DNA from: Microcella sp.
GTDB lineage: Bacteria; Actinomycetota; Actinomycetes; Actinomycetales; Microbacteriaceae
DNA length: 64,000 bases
Direction: 5' to 3'
NCBI RefSeq assembly: GCF_019739195.1
Contig: NZ_JAHHDS010000003.1
Span: 1,426,001-1,490,000 of the forward strand
The first letter of the stretch is position 1, and each line of letters opens with the position of its first letter. Position numbers and translations under genes: made by a program. The notes below the pieces were generated by a model. That model was not told the origin of the DNA. It was given only the letters and a program-made list of their open reading frames with translations, and did not search any database. Shown here piece after piece: positions 33,856 to 43,597 of the stretch.

Positions 33856-34551
33856 ATGCGCCTCGTCATTGCCCGCTGCTCCGTCGACTACGCTGGCCGG
33901 CTCAGTGCGCACCTGCCGCTCGCGACGCGGTTGCTCATCCACAAGAGCGACGGCAGCCTGCTCGTGCACGCTGACGCGCTCAGCTACAAGCCGCTCAACT
34001 GGATGAGCCCGCCGTGCACCCTCGTCATCGACGAGCCCGACGACGACCAGCGCGAGGCCGGGGTGCTCGAGCTCTGGCGCGTGACGCACGCGAAGACCGC
34101 CGACCTGTTGGTGGTCAGTATCCACGAGGTGCTCCACGACTCGGCGCACGAGCTAGGCGTCGACCCCGGCCTGCAGAAAGACGGTGTCGAGGCTCACCTG
34201 CAGAAGCTGCTGGCCGAGCACATCGAGCTGCTGGGCGAGGGGTTCTCGCTCGTGCGCCGCGAGTACATGACGGCCATCGGCCCGGTCGACATTCTGGCGC
34301 GCGACGCGCGCGGAGCATCCGTCGCCGTCGAGATCAAGCGCCGGGGCGGCATCGACGGCGTCGAGCAGTTGACGCGCTACCTCGAGCTCATGAACCGCGA
34401 CCCGCTGCTCGCGCCGGTCGCCGGAGTGTTCGCGGCGCAAGAGATCACGCCGCAAGCGCGCACGCTCGCCGAAGACCGCGGCATACGCTGTCTGCTGCTC
34501 GACTATGACACGATGCGCGGCCTCGACGACGGAGTACCCCGACTCTTCTGA
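33856..34551 (+). CDS. nucS: Mismatch-specific endonuclease NucS (EndoMS)
   Basis: The 231-residue protein provides the non-canonical mismatch repair of actinobacteria, which lack MutS/MutL. The N-terminal DNA-binding domain starts [21 protein letters not shown]. The C-terminal RecB-like nuclease carries D145 (GPVDILARD), E159 and K161 ([22 protein letters not shown]). The protein ends GVPRLF, matching the C-terminal sliding-clamp-binding tail known for this family. Length and motifs are complete. Confidence 0.95.
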   Translation: MRLVIARCSVDYAGRLSAHLPLATRLLIHKSDGSLLVHADALSYKPLNWMSPPCTLVIDEPDDDQREAGVLELWRVTHAKTADLLVVSIHEVLHDSAHELGVDPGLQKDGVEAHLQKLLAEHIELLGEGFSLVRREYMTAIGPVDILARDARGASVAVEIKRRGGIDGVEQLTRYLELMNRDPLLAPVAGVFAAQEITPQARTLAEDRGIRCLLLDYDTMRGLDDGVPRLF

Positions 34552-34580
34552 ACCGGTCGCGCCCGGCCTCGACCGCGATC

Positions 34581-34600
34581 GTCCCCCTGTTCTGGGGGAC
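34581..34600. terminator. Inverted repeat downstream of nucS
   Basis: GTCCCCC and GGGGGAC form a perfect 7-base stem with a 6-base loop, 30 bases after the nucS stop and about 95 bases before the next start. It probably terminates nucS transcription, but an operator role for the surface-protein gene is possible. Confidence 0.5.
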
Positions 34601-34695
34601 GCGACCCGCTGCGGAATAAGCGAACCTGTTTCTCTGACCGGAGAGCAGCCCGATGCTCGGAAGATCTGGTCTGTCACTGGGAGCCCGAACCCCTC

Positions 34696-36696
34696 ATGCA
34701 TCGTCTGTACCCGAGCTTTGTGCAGCGCGCCGCCGCTGCCACCGCCGTCATTGCCGTGAGCGCTCTCGTCGTGGCGGTCGCGCCCGTGCCAGAGTCACGC
34801 GCCGCTCAGTTGCCGAGCACGTGCGCGAACGTCTCGATTGAGAACGGGTCGTTCGAGAACCCGGCCACTCCGGCGAACACCTCGCGACAGGTCAACGAAT
34901 CGACCATGCCGGGGTGGTCGACCACCGCGACCGACGACAGGATCGAGATCTGGCACGCGCCCTTCCAGGGAGTGCCGGTACCCGAGGGCGTGCAGTTCGT
35001 CGAGATCAACGCGACCCAGCGGTCGAAGCTCTACCAAGATGTCGCCACGACGCCCGGAGAGACGATCCGCTGGCAGCTTCAGCACCGCGGACGCACCGGC
35101 ATCGACACCATGGAGGTGCGGATGGGCGCCCCCGAGGCTGCTCTCGCCCTGCAGTCGACCCTCGCGACCGGGCAGACCTGGCGCACCTACTCGGGCCTCT
35201 ACACGGTTCCCGCCGGCCAGACCATCACGCGCATCTCGTTCGACTCGATCAGCAGCGCGAACGGCAATGCCTCGTACGGCAACTTCGTCGACGCCGTCTC
35301 GGTCACCTCCGGGGCGTGCGTCGTCACGAGCAAGAGCGTCACGAACCTCACGGGTGGCGACACCGTCCGTCTCGGAGACACCCTTCAGTACTCCGTCACA
35401 GCCACGAACCAGGGTGCGAGCGACGCGTCGCTGACCTCGGTGATCGACAGCCTGCCGGTGGGTGTCTCGCTCATTCCCGGGTCGATCTCCGTCACCGACG
35501 GCGCCGCGACGACGACAGTTACCGACGACCTCGCCGACGATGCTGGCGAGTTCGATGTCGACTCGCGCGAGCTTCGTGTGCGGGTGGGTAGTGGCGCGTC
35601 GAGCTCAGTGGGCGGAACACTCGCGGCAGGAGCATCCGTCACCGTCTCGTTTAGCGTGACCGTTGACTCGATCGCCGCGCTCCCCTCCGTCGACAACACG
35701 GCCACGGTCGCCTTCACCGATGCGCTGTCGGCTCAGGCGCGGGTGTCGACCTCCAACACGACGACAACCGCCATCACGCCGGATGCTCCCTCCGTGTCGA
35801 TCGTCACCTCAGGCACGGTGGCGCCGGCAGAGAACCACCACGCCGCCGCCCTCGGCGACACCATCGTGTGGAGCTATGTCGTCGAGAACACCGGAGACGT
35901 GCCTCTCAGTGATGTCACGGTCGTCGACCCGGAAGGCGGCACGATCACGTGCGTTCCGTCGACGCTGGCCGTGGGCGAGAGCGCGAACTGCACCGGAACG
36001 TCCACCCACGTGGTGGCCTCCGGTGACCTTGTCGTGGGTTCGGTCTCGAACGGAGCGACGGCTCGCGCCACCCCTCCCTTCGGCGCGGCGCCCGTCGAGT
36101 CTGCCGAGTCGGTGGCGACCGTCACCACCGAGGCCCTTGCACCGGCGATCTCCGTGACGGTCTCGCACGACAACGAGAGCACCACCGACGCCGATGGCTC
36201 GATCTACGCCGGAGACCTGCTGCGCGCTCGATTCGTCGTGACGAACGTGGGTAACGCAGCACTCACCAGCATCGTGGTCACTGACCCGGTGTTCGGCACG
36301 GTGACCTGCGTCGACGACTCGCTCGAGGTGGGCGAGTCGACCACCTGCGTCGCCGACGAACTGTACGTCGTGACCGATGACGATGCCGAGACCGGAATCA
36401 TGTGGAGGACCATCTCAGTCGCCGGCGACGCGGTCACCGGGATCGCTGCCCTGTCGGTCTCTGATGAGCAGCTCGTGAGCATCGAGGTCTTGACCGAGCT
36501 GCCGACGTTCGACCTGCCCGACACTGGCGAACCTGACCCAGCATCCCCTGAGGCTGAGCTCTCGGGACTCGCGGCCACCGGCGCAGAGACCGAGGTGCCG
36601 CTCCTGTTCGCGCTCGCGCTCATCGGCGCTGGGCTCATCGCAGTCGGCGCTGCTCGTCTGACGGCGGCCAGTCGGCGTCACGCGACCACCCCCTGA
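34696..36696 (+). CDS. Sortase-anchored surface protein with DUF11 repeats (LAATG)
   Basis: The 666-residue protein has a signal peptide (about 1-36, ending ESRAAQ). An N-terminal jelly-roll-like domain (about 45-205; SIENGSFENPATPA, MPGWST, FVEINA) resembles carbohydrate-binding folds. Three DUF11-type repeats follow (about 215-350, 365-480 and 485-600; for example LQYSVTATNQGASDASLTSVIDSLP and DTIVWSYVVENTGDVPLSDVTV). These are stalk-forming domains of surface proteins. The end is GLAATGAETEVP, a membrane segment and a basic tail (SRRHATTP), so class E sortase is the likely anchor. It converges on another LAxTG gene across a shared terminator. Confidence 0.88.
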   Translation: MHRLYPSFVQRAAAATAVIAVSALVVAVAPVPESRAAQLPSTCANVSIENGSFENPATPANTSRQVNESTMPGWSTTATDDRIEIWHAPFQGVPVPEGVQFVEINATQRSKLYQDVATTPGETIRWQLQHRGRTGIDTMEVRMGAPEAALALQSTLATGQTWRTYSGLYTVPAGQTITRISFDSISSANGNASYGNFVDAVSVTSGACVVTSKSVTNLTGGDTVRLGDTLQYSVTATNQGASDASLTSVIDSLPVGVSLIPGSISVTDGAATTTVTDDLADDAGEFDVDSRELRVRVGSGASSSVGGTLAAGASVTVSFSVTVDSIAALPSVDNTATVAFTDALSAQARVSTSNTTTTAITPDAPSVSIVTSGTVAPAENHHAAALGDTIVWSYVVENTGDVPLSDVTVVDPEGGTITCVPSTLAVGESANCTGTSTHVVASGDLVVGSVSNGATARATPPFGAAPVESAESVATVTTEALAPAISVTVSHDNESTTDADGSIYAGDLLRARFVVTNVGNAALTSIVVTDPVFGTVTCVDDSLEVGESTTCVADELYVVTDDDAETGIMWRTISVAGDAVTGIAALSVSDEQLVSIEVLTELPTFDLPDTGEPDPASPEAELSGLAATGAETEVPLLFALALIGAGLIAVGAARLTAASRRHATTP

Positions 36697-36717
36697 CCTC
36701 CGAGAGCGTCGCTCTGT

Positions 36718-36766
36718 AGACGACGAGTGCCCCGGCTCGATCGAGCCGGGGCACTGCCGTTCGTCT
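36718..36766. terminator. Bidirectional terminator: perfect 28-base palindrome with extended arms
   Basis: Bases 36727-36754 form a perfect palindrome (14-base arms starting GTGCCCCGGCTCGA). AGACGA (36718-36723) and TCGTCT (36761-36766) add an outer pairing. It sits between two convergent surface-protein genes and probably terminates both. Confidence 0.85.
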
Positions 36767-36772
36767 GCTCTG

Positions 36773-38338
36773 TCAGACGGTGCGGCGGGATGCCCGCCGC
36801 AACAGCCCCGCGCCGAGCAGCAATGCGGCGCCGAGGGCGAGCGTCGTGGTGCCGATTCCCACGGCGAGCGCGGTCGGCGCACTGCCGGTCTCGGCGAGCT
36901 CGGGGGCACCGAACGGCGTGCTGCTCACGCGCACCACCATGCATTCCGCGTCGATCTCGACGTACTGCGAGGCCGAAACCGATGCATTGTCAGACTGACC
37001 GATAAGGCGCAGTTCGTGCTCTCCGGTGATGCATGCATCTTCAGGGATGACCACGTCTTCTGAGAAGGCGCCGTCGAGGTCGGTGACACCGCTCAGTAGC
37101 TCGAGCGGGTCGGAGTACATCGTCAACGTGTAGTCAGATTCTTCGTCGAGTCCCGCTCCACTGACGAGTGCAGAGCTACCGGCATAAAGGTCACCAGCAC
37201 CGAACTCCAGTGCAAGTTCAATGTCAGGAGCCGTGACGACATAGTCGCCCTGCGTGGTCGTACCCGTGCCGGCACCATTGGTCGCCGCGACGACGCAGTC
37301 ATATTGCTGCTCGCCGATGAAGCCCGACACAGAGATCGGTGAGGTCGGCGAGGTCGCGGTCAGCACGTCCGTCGAGTCGGCGGTGTTGGTACACGTGACG
37401 CGCCAGCTGTTCACGACGACGTCTTCGGCGTAGGCACTGAAGACAGCGGTGCCGCCACCGTCGAGCCACGCGTGCTCGTCGATGTACGGCTCGGGGATGG
37501 ACTCAACGCGGAACAGCGTCTCGGCCACGCTCTGGCGGCCAGCCGCGTCGGCGATCGTCGTCTTGAACGCCCAGAAGGTGCCGGTGAGGTAGATGTCGGT
37601 GTACACGTCGCCCCCGGTGCAGTGTTCCGCGCCGATCTCGAGGGCGGCGCCGACGAAGGTCGAGCAGGGCAAAGTCTGTGAGCCGTAGTACGGCCCGTCG
37701 GCGCTCTCCACGACCGTCCAGGTGGTCGCGCCGGGGGCGGCGTACGAGACCATCGTCGTGGTTCCGTCGAGGGCGAGCGGTGCGTAGATGATGGGCGAGG
37801 TGAGGCGCGGGGCAACGGCGTAGGTCGATCCGGTCTTGCTGAAACGCACCCACTGCGAGAAGTCACTGGTGGCGCTGTTCTCGATGTCGCCGACGCGGCA
37901 GCACCCCTCGGCATACAGCTCGTAGAGGCCGTCGGGAAGACCCGCAAGGCTGCCGCTCATGGTCTCGACGACCTGCGCGAAGAGCGGCTCGTCTGTCTCG
38001 ATCACGCTCGTGATCGACAGCGTGACTCCCGTGCCCGCGCCCGCGCCCGGAATGTCTGAGTAGGAGCTGATGGCCTTGACCTCGGTCTCGCCGACCCACT
38101 CACCCGTGTAGTCGCCGAGGTCGTCGTCGTACTCTTCTTCAGCAACGAAGGTTCCATGACTGTTCGTCGCCCAGGCGCTCGTCAACTCCCACGTGGCAAC
38201 ATCGCCCGTGACAGACAGGTCGGGTCCACTGGCACGAAAGTGGCTGGCGCTCGCGGCGCCGGCGCCGACGGCGATGGCGAGAATCGCGAGTGCTGCGGTC
38301 GCGCTAGCCAGGCGCGCACCATGGCGGGTGGGTGACAT
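36773..38338 (-). CDS. Sortase-anchored surface protein (LAETG), function unknown
   Basis: The 521-residue protein has a signal peptide (about 1-33, ending GAASAS). A largely beta-rich extracellular region includes paired cysteines (EGCCRVGDIEN at about 148-158). The later region (about 300-480) has Ig-like strands with further Cys. The anchor is ELAETGSAPT followed by a hydrophobic segment and RRASRRTV. No catalytic motif is visible. The convergent neighbour is another LAxTG protein, but the two share no obvious domain. It would be exported and attached by the class E sortase. Confidence 0.85.
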   Translation of the reverse strand: MSPTRHGARLASATAALAILAIAVGAGAASASHFRASGPDLSVTGDVATWELTSAWATNSHGTFVAEEEYDDDLGDYTGEWVGETEVKAISSYSDIPGAGAGTGVTLSITSVIETDEPLFAQVVETMSGSLAGLPDGLYELYAEGCCRVGDIENSATSDFSQWVRFSKTGSTYAVAPRLTSPIIYAPLALDGTTTMVSYAAPGATTWTVVESADGPYYGSQTLPCSTFVGAALEIGAEHCTGGDVYTDIYLTGTFWAFKTTIADAAGRQSVAETLFRVESIPEPYIDEHAWLDGGGTAVFSAYAEDVVVNSWRVTCTNTADSTDVLTATSPTSPISVSGFIGEQQYDCVVAATNGAGTGTTTQGDYVVTAPDIELALEFGAGDLYAGSSALVSGAGLDEESDYTLTMYSDPLELLSGVTDLDGAFSEDVVIPEDACITGEHELRLIGQSDNASVSASQYVEIDAECMVVRVSSTPFGAPELAETGSAPTALAVGIGTTTLALGAALLLGAGLLRRASRRTV

Positions 38339-38464
38339 GTCGAAGATTCCTCTCGAGATACAGCGGATCGCCGAACTTTGTCACGTCTGAGGCCCTTTCG
38401 CATCGCGCGCTCCTGCGCCGTATTCGTATTGCGTCAGTGGCAGTCGGGCTACTCTCAAAACCTC

Positions 38465-39124
38465 ATGTCTCCCTTTCCTTACACCGCGATCTTGCTCGAC
38501 CTCGACGGCACGGTCACCGACTCGGCACCCGGCATCACCGACACGCTCGCCTACACGTTCGGCGAGCTGGGTCTGCCGATTCCCGACCAGGCCGAGCTGC
38601 TGCGCTACGTCGGCCCGCCGATTCTCGACTCGTTCCGCGATCGCGCGGGCATGAACCTGGCCGAGCGCGAGCGCGCCCTCGAGGTCTACCGCGAGCGGTA
38701 TCTCGACCGAGGGGCATATGACGCAACCCTCTACCCGGGCATGGGGCTGCTCGTGGCCGACATCGCCGAGGCGGGCATTCCGCTCAGCCTCGCGACCTCG
38801 AAGCCCGAGTTGCCCGCGACCCTCATGCTCGAGCATTTCACGATCGCCCACCACTTCGATCTGATCACGGGTGCCTCGGCCGACGAGGTGCGGAGTGCGA
38901 AGGCCGATGTCGTCGCCGAGGCGCTCGTTCGATTGCGGGCGATGGATGCTGATCTCTCGCGCCCCATCATGATCGGCGACCGCGTGCACGACGTCGAGGG
39001 TGCTGCCGCTCACGGTATTCCGACGATCGCCGTGTCGTGGGGCTACGGCGAGCCCGCGGAATGGGAGCACGCCCGAGCCGTCGCCCACGACGTCGACGAG
39101 CTGCGCACGCTGCTCGGGCTGTAG
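38465..39124 (+). CDS. HAD-family hydrolase, phosphoglycolate-phosphatase-like
   Basis: The 219-residue protein has the HAD nucleophile motif LLDLDGTVTDSAPGI near residue 11, motif II in LATSKPE, and motif III/IV in RPIMIGDRVHDVEGAAAHGIPT. The helical cap between motifs I and II and the G-V-x-W-G-Y-G ending match the Gph/PpaX class, which dephosphorylates phosphoglycolate or pyrophosphate-like substrates. The true substrate is not known. The ATG at 38465 has little Shine-Dalgarno sequence, so it might be leaderless. Confidence 0.88.
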   Translation: MSPFPYTAILLDLDGTVTDSAPGITDTLAYTFGELGLPIPDQAELLRYVGPPILDSFRDRAGMNLAERERALEVYRERYLDRGAYDATLYPGMGLLVADIAEAGIPLSLATSKPELPATLMLEHFTIAHHFDLITGASADEVRSAKADVVAEALVRLRAMDADLSRPIMIGDRVHDVEGAAAHGIPTIAVSWGYGEPAEWEHARAVAHDVDELRTLLGL

Positions 39125-39130
39125 AGCCTG

Positions 39131-40192
39131 TCAGCGCGCGAGGCGCTCGACCACTGCGCCGAAGACGCGCGGCAGCGCGGCTGCCGCGGGCACGATGAGC
39201 CCCCGCGCGGGCGAGGTCGCAGCGGCGAGCAGCCCGGCGGTCAGCACGCGGAAGTCGCGCGTCGACCGCGCCCATGCCCGCTCGTAGCCCGCGAGTGACC
39301 CGGCGGCGAGACAGTCGGCGAGAACCTCGGACTGGGCGAGCCCGACGCGCAGACCTTCGCCGGTGAGAGCATCCACATAGCCCGAGGCATCGCCGACGAG
39401 CGCGACCCGGCCCGCCGTGCGCGCGCGCGTGCGTTGCCGCAGCGCGCCGGCTCCGCGCAGCGCGCTCGCCTCGTCGGCACCCTCGAGCCGTTCCTTGAGT
39501 TCACGAGTCTGCGCGATCGCCATCTCAAGGTCGAGCGGGCGAGGCGCGAGCACTGCGACACCGACCGTGCGCTCGTCGACGGGCGTGATGTAGAGCTCGG
39601 CGTCGGGCAGATAGGTCACTTCGACCAGATCGCTCCACGGCGCGACGGCGAAGTGCTGCCGCAGACCGTAGCGTCGTGCGCCGCGCGTCGACTCGCGCGC
39701 CGGCCGGTCGAGCGCGGCGACCTCGCGCACGGTCGAGTGCAGCCCATCGGCGCCGATGAGCCAGCGCGCCCGCAGGCCGTTGGCGGTCACGTCGATGTCG
39801 CTCTGCGTGATGCGATCGACCCGCTCGTGCCGCGTCTCGATGCCCACCTCGGCCGCGCGCGCTCGCAGTGCATCGTGCAGCACCGTGCGACGCACGCCTC
39901 GCCCGGCCGCCGAGCGGTAGCGGTGCGTGACCGAGCGGCGGGCATCCTGATAGCGGATGCCCCGCAACGGGTGCCCGGCCGGGTCGACGCCAAGTCTGCC
40001 GAGCGCCGCGAGCGCCCCCGGCATGAGGCCTTCGCCGCAGGCCTTGTCGATCGTGCCCTCACGCGGTTCGAGCACGATCGCGGTGAGTCCTCGCGCATGC
40101 AGCTCGAGCGCCGTCGCGAGGCCGATGGGCCCGCCGCCGCCGATGAGCACATCGGCGTCGAGACGGCGCCCACCGGTGGAGGAGGCCGTCAT
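39131..40192 (-). CDS. FAD-dependent oxidoreductase, geranylgeranyl-reductase-like, in the polyketide operon
   Basis: The 353-residue flavoprotein has the FAD site VLIGGGGPIGLATALELHARG, a CGEGLMPGAL motif typical of geranylgeranyl-reductase-like enzymes, and GDASGYVDALTGEGLRVGL near the C-terminus. It overlaps the methyltransferase-like gene by 4 bases and is third in the type III polyketide synthase operon. Such flavoproteins can hydroxylate or reduce the polyketide product, for example converting an alkylresorcinol to a quinone. That is inference from context, and the substrate is not shown by the sequence. Confidence 0.87.
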   Translation of the reverse strand: MTASSTGGRRLDADVLIGGGGPIGLATALELHARGLTAIVLEPREGTIDKACGEGLMPGALAALGRLGVDPAGHPLRGIRYQDARRSVTHRYRSAAGRGVRRTVLHDALRARAAEVGIETRHERVDRITQSDIDVTANGLRARWLIGADGLHSTVREVAALDRPARESTRGARRYGLRQHFAVAPWSDLVEVTYLPDAELYITPVDERTVGVAVLAPRPLDLEMAIAQTRELKERLEGADEASALRGAGALRQRTRARTAGRVALVGDASGYVDALTGEGLRVGLAQSEVLADCLAAGSLAGYERAWARSTRDFRVLTAGLLAAATSPARGLIVPAAAALPRVFGAVVERLAR

Positions 40193-40719
40193 GTCGTGCG
40201 CAGCGCCGCCAGTGCGCGGTTCTCGGTCGGAATGCGGAAGGCGAGCAACAGCACGGCGTTGAGCACCGTGAAGACGATCGCGGTGATCCACGCCGAGTGC
40301 ACGAGCGGCAGGGCGATGCCCTCGATCGCGACGATCCAGTAGTTCGGGTGGCGCAGCCAGGCGAATCGGTACGGCCCGCGGGTGACGCGAGCCGCCCCCG
40401 GCACGACGATGACGCGCGTGTTCCACTGTCGGCCGAGCGACGCGATCACCCAGTAGCGGCCGGCCTGGCAGAGCAGCGCGATGACGAGCATCGGCCAGCC
40501 GAGCGCGCCGATGAACGGGCGGTCGAGCAGCATGACCTCGGCGATGCAGGCGAGCAAGAGCCCGGTGTGCAGTACGACCATGAACGGAAAGTGCCCCTTG
40601 CCGTACTCGACACCACCTTGCGCGAAGGCGTGGGCCGCGTTTCGCTTCGAGATGACGAGCTCGATGAGGCGCTCGACGCCCGTCGCGAGCACCAAGGCGA
40701 TGTAGAGAACAACACTCAT
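40189..40719 (-). CDS. Isoprenylcysteine carboxyl methyltransferase-like membrane protein
   Basis: The 176-residue protein has five or so membrane segments. The conserved C-terminal motif RGPYRFAWLRHPNYWIVAIEGIALPL matches the SAM-binding core of the ICMT family (RHP-x-Y). In bacteria these are often encoded next to type III polyketide synthases and O-methylate or otherwise tailor the lipid product (BpsB in Bacillus subtilis). It overlaps the genes on both sides by 4 bases, so the three proteins are made together. Confidence 0.87.
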   Translation of the reverse strand: MSVVLYIALVLATGVERLIELVISKRNAAHAFAQGGVEYGKGHFPFMVVLHTGLLLACIAEVMLLDRPFIGALGWPMLVIALLCQAGRYWVIASLGRQWNTRVIVVPGAARVTRGPYRFAWLRHPNYWIVAIEGIALPLVHSAWITAIVFTVLNAVLLLAFRIPTENRALAALRTT

Positions 40720-41780
40720 GACCACTCCAAGAGGACGATTTCGGCGGTGACGCCCGGGCCGAGCGCGAAGAGCACACCGCGCGTTCCGGCCGGGCGCCCG
40801 CCCCCTTCGGCGAGCACGTGCAGCACCGCGGCCGACGACATGTTGCCGGCGCGCGCGAGCACGGCCCAGCTCGTCGCGAGTGCGGCGGGAGCGAGATCGA
40901 GCGCGGCGCTAAACGACTCGAGCACGCGCGGGCCGCCCGGGTGGGCGATCCAGTCGTCGACGTCGGCGCGACTCCAACCGGCCTCGGCGAGCAGCTCGTC
41001 GACCGCGGCCGCGAAGTGGCCGTCAATGAGCGCAGGCACGCCTGCGGCGAGCATGAGTCTGAAGCCGCTCTCGCCGATGCGCCAGCCGATCATCTCGGCG
41101 CTCTCGGGGTAGAGCGCGCTGCGGCTGCCGACCACGTGGGCGCGCGGCTCGGCGGCGGCGAGTGCCGCGGGGTGGGCATCCCCCACCATGACGACCGCGG
41201 CGGCGCCGTCGCCGAAGATGCCGGTGCCGACGACGTTCGCCATCGACGGGTCGTCCCATTGCAGCGTCAGCGAGCACAACTCGACCGAGACGAGCAGGGC
41301 GACGCCGGCAGGGTTGCCCGCCAGATAATCGGCGACTCGCGCGAGCCCCGCCGCCCCCGCCACGCAGCCGAGGCCGAAGCTCGGCACCCGCCGCAGATCT
41401 GGCCGAAAGCCCATGCTCGTAGCCAGCTGCGCATCGAGCGACGGTGCGCCAAGCCCCGTCACGGTCGTAAAGAAAAGGTGGTCGACGTCGGCGACCGTGA
41501 GCCCGGCCTCGGCGAGCGCCGCCGTCACCGCGCGCTCGGCGAGCGGCAGAGCGAGCTCGGCGAACAGAGAGTTCGTCGCTGTGAAGCCCTCGAGGCCTCG
41601 ATACTCGGCGAGCGGCAGTGCCAAGTGACGCGTGTCGATGCCGCTCGCGGCATGAATGCGGTGCATGACCGCTCGGGCGGCGGGGTCGTCGGTCATGCCC
41701 TGCGCCAGCTCGTCGGTGATCTGACGTTGCGTGGTGGCGTGCTCGGGCAGCACCGGCGCCACCGCGAGAATCTGAGCCAT
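40716..41780 (-). CDS. Type III polyketide synthase (chalcone/alkylresorcinol-synthase-like)
   Basis: The 354-residue synthase has the thiolase-fold catalytic triad C139 (SFGLGCVAGAAGL), H280 (DWIAHPGGPRVLES) and N313 (RAGNMSSAAVL). It should extend a fatty acyl or other starter with malonyl-CoA to form an alkylresorcinol, alkylpyrone or similar phenolic lipid. The start is at MAQILAVAPVLPEH. It is first in an operon with the ICMT-like and FAD proteins, and divergent from an aldehyde dehydrogenase gene. The starter and product cannot be predicted from the sequence alone. Confidence 0.93.
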   Translation of the reverse strand: MAQILAVAPVLPEHATTQRQITDELAQGMTDDPAARAVMHRIHAASGIDTRHLALPLAEYRGLEGFTATNSLFAELALPLAERAVTAALAEAGLTVADVDHLFFTTVTGLGAPSLDAQLATSMGFRPDLRRVPSFGLGCVAGAAGLARVADYLAGNPAGVALLVSVELCSLTLQWDDPSMANVVGTGIFGDGAAAVVMVGDAHPAALAAAEPRAHVVGSRSALYPESAEMIGWRIGESGFRLMLAAGVPALIDGHFAAAVDELLAEAGWSRADVDDWIAHPGGPRVLESFSAALDLAPAALATSWAVLARAGNMSSAAVLHVLAEGGGRPAGTRGVLFALGPGVTAEIVLLEWS

Positions 41781-41820
41781 GGCGGAATGATGGCACAGCA
41801 CCCTGCACCGATTCGCAGGG

Positions 41821-41847
41821 TTGACACGGGCCGTGCGCGAGTAGGGT
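41821..41847 (+). promoter_or_regulatory. Probable promoter of the aldehyde dehydrogenase-GMC operon
   Basis: A consensus -35 (TTGACA, 41821-41826) is followed 15 bases later by TAGGGT (41842-41847), a good actinobacterial -10. The spacer is shorter than the usual 17, so it may be weak or activator-dependent. It is 47 bases upstream of the GTG start, which has AGGAGGA before it. Confidence 0.5.
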
Positions 41848-41894
41848 CGACGCGTCGGATCATTCGTCGCCGACCGTGCGCAGGAGGAACCACC

Positions 41895-43595
41895 GTGGCT
41901 GTCACCATCGCCGAACTCGAACCCGCTCTGAGCTCATTGCGCGAGGGTGCCGAGCGCTGGGTGCGCATGACGATCGCCGAGCGCCGTCTGCTGCTGCGCG
42001 AGGTGCGGGCCGCGACCCTCGCGGCAGCACCCGCGTGGGTCGACGCGGCGTGCGCCATCAAGGGCATCGACCTCCGCTCGCCCGCCGCAGGAGAAGAATG
42101 GTCGAGCGGTCCATATTCGGTCATCACCGCGACGAGCGCCATCGAGAAGACGCTCCGGATGCTCGACCGTGGCCTATCTCCCATCGACCATGTCGAGCTC
42201 AGCACGGCGCCCGGAGGCCGCACGACATTGCGGGTCTTCCCGTATCTGCCGAAAGATCTCGTGCTGCAGGGGTATGAGGCGCACCTGTGGCTGCGGCCCG
42301 GCGTCTCGCTCGACCAGGCGCGACGCGGTGTCGCTCGAGCGCTGCGCGACCCGAACCGCGAGCCGCGTGTCACGCTCGTGCTCGGCGCCGGCAACCTCAC
42401 TGGCATTCCCGCCCTTGACGTGCTGACCGCGCTCTACCAAGAGGCTTCGGCCGTCGTCGTCAAGCTCAACCCCGTGCAGGCCGGCTTCGCTGCGGCGCTG
42501 AAGCAGGCTTACGCCCCCTTCATTGAGCTCGGGGTGCTGCTCGTCGTCGAAGGCGACCACGAGCTGGGCGGCGCGCTCATCGCGCACGAGGCGGTCGACA
42601 CCGTGCACATCACAGGCAGCCGCCACACCCACGACGCGATCGTGTGGGGCGCCGACGATCAGGCCGAGGCGCGCAAGGCGGCCGGCACCCCACTGCTCAC
42701 CAAGCCGATCTCGAGCGAGCTCGGCGGCGTCGGCCCGGCGATCGTCGTGCCCGAAGACGGGTGGACGACCGAGAACGTCGACGACGTCGCTCGCGACATC
42801 GTCACCCAGCGGCTGCACAACAGCGGCTTCAACTGCGTCGCGACGCAGATCGTCGTGATTCCCGAAGCGTGGCAGCGGGCTGACGAATTCGTCGACGCGC
42901 TGCGTCGCCGTCTCGCCGCAGCACCCGTGCGCCCCGCCTACTACCCTGGCGCCTCAAGCCGCCAGCTCGCCGCCGTCACGATGCACCCCGACGCCTCGGT
43001 GCTCGGCGGCGACCCCAACGTGCCCCGCACGCTCATCGACCACCTCGACCCTGAGAAGCGCGACGAGCACCTCTTCACGGTGGAGGCGTTCGGGCCCGTG
43101 CTCGGCGTCGTGCGGCTCTCCGGATCTCGCGAACCTGCGGCGTACCTCGCCCACGCGGTCGCGTTCGCGAACAATCGGCTCGACGGCACGCTCAGTGCGG
43201 GCATCCACATTCATCCCCGCACGCGCGAGACGCTCGGCGCCCACTTCGACGCCGCCGTCGCCGAGCTGCGCTACGGCACGATCGGCGTCAACGCCTGGAC
43301 AGGCACGATCTTCGGCATGCCAGGCGGCAGCTGGGGCGCGTACCCCGGGCACACGCTCGACAACGTCGGCAGCGGTATCGGAGTCGTGCACAACGCGCTG
43401 CTACTCGACCCCGAGCACGTCGAGCGCACGGTCGGCACGGGCGCCTGGAAGCCCTCGCCGACCCCGCTCTGGTACGTCGACAACCAGACCTCGCACATCA
43501 CCGCGCGCCGTCTGACGCGCTTCGCGGGCATCGACTCGTGGGCCATCGCCGCCCCGATCGGAGCTGCCGCGATCGACAGCTACCGGAAGGGCTGA
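41895..43595 (+). CDS. Aldehyde dehydrogenase family protein
   Basis: The 566-residue protein starts at a GTG with AGGAGGAA upstream. The NAD-site stretch VTLVLGAGNLTGIPALDVLTALYQ replaces the classical PWNFP region, as in a divergent long branch. The general base is E275 (ISSELGG) and the nucleophile is C314 (NSGFNCVATQ). It probably oxidises a fatty or aromatic aldehyde. It shares a divergent region with the polyketide operon and overlaps nothing, with 2 bases before the GMC gene, so those two form an operon. Confidence 0.87.
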   Translation: MAVTIAELEPALSSLREGAERWVRMTIAERRLLLREVRAATLAAAPAWVDAACAIKGIDLRSPAAGEEWSSGPYSVITATSAIEKTLRMLDRGLSPIDHVELSTAPGGRTTLRVFPYLPKDLVLQGYEAHLWLRPGVSLDQARRGVARALRDPNREPRVTLVLGAGNLTGIPALDVLTALYQEASAVVVKLNPVQAGFAAALKQAYAPFIELGVLLVVEGDHELGGALIAHEAVDTVHITGSRHTHDAIVWGADDQAEARKAAGTPLLTKPISSELGGVGPAIVVPEDGWTTENVDDVARDIVTQRLHNSGFNCVATQIVVIPEAWQRADEFVDALRRRLAAAPVRPAYYPGASSRQLAAVTMHPDASVLGGDPNVPRTLIDHLDPEKRDEHLFTVEAFGPVLGVVRLSGSREPAAYLAHAVAFANNRLDGTLSAGIHIHPRTRETLGAHFDAAVAELRYGTIGVNAWTGTIFGMPGGSWGAYPGHTLDNVGSGIGVVHNALLLDPEHVERTVGTGAWKPSPTPLWYVDNQTSHITARRLTRFAGIDSWAIAAPIGAAAIDSYRKG

Positions 43596-43597
43596 GG

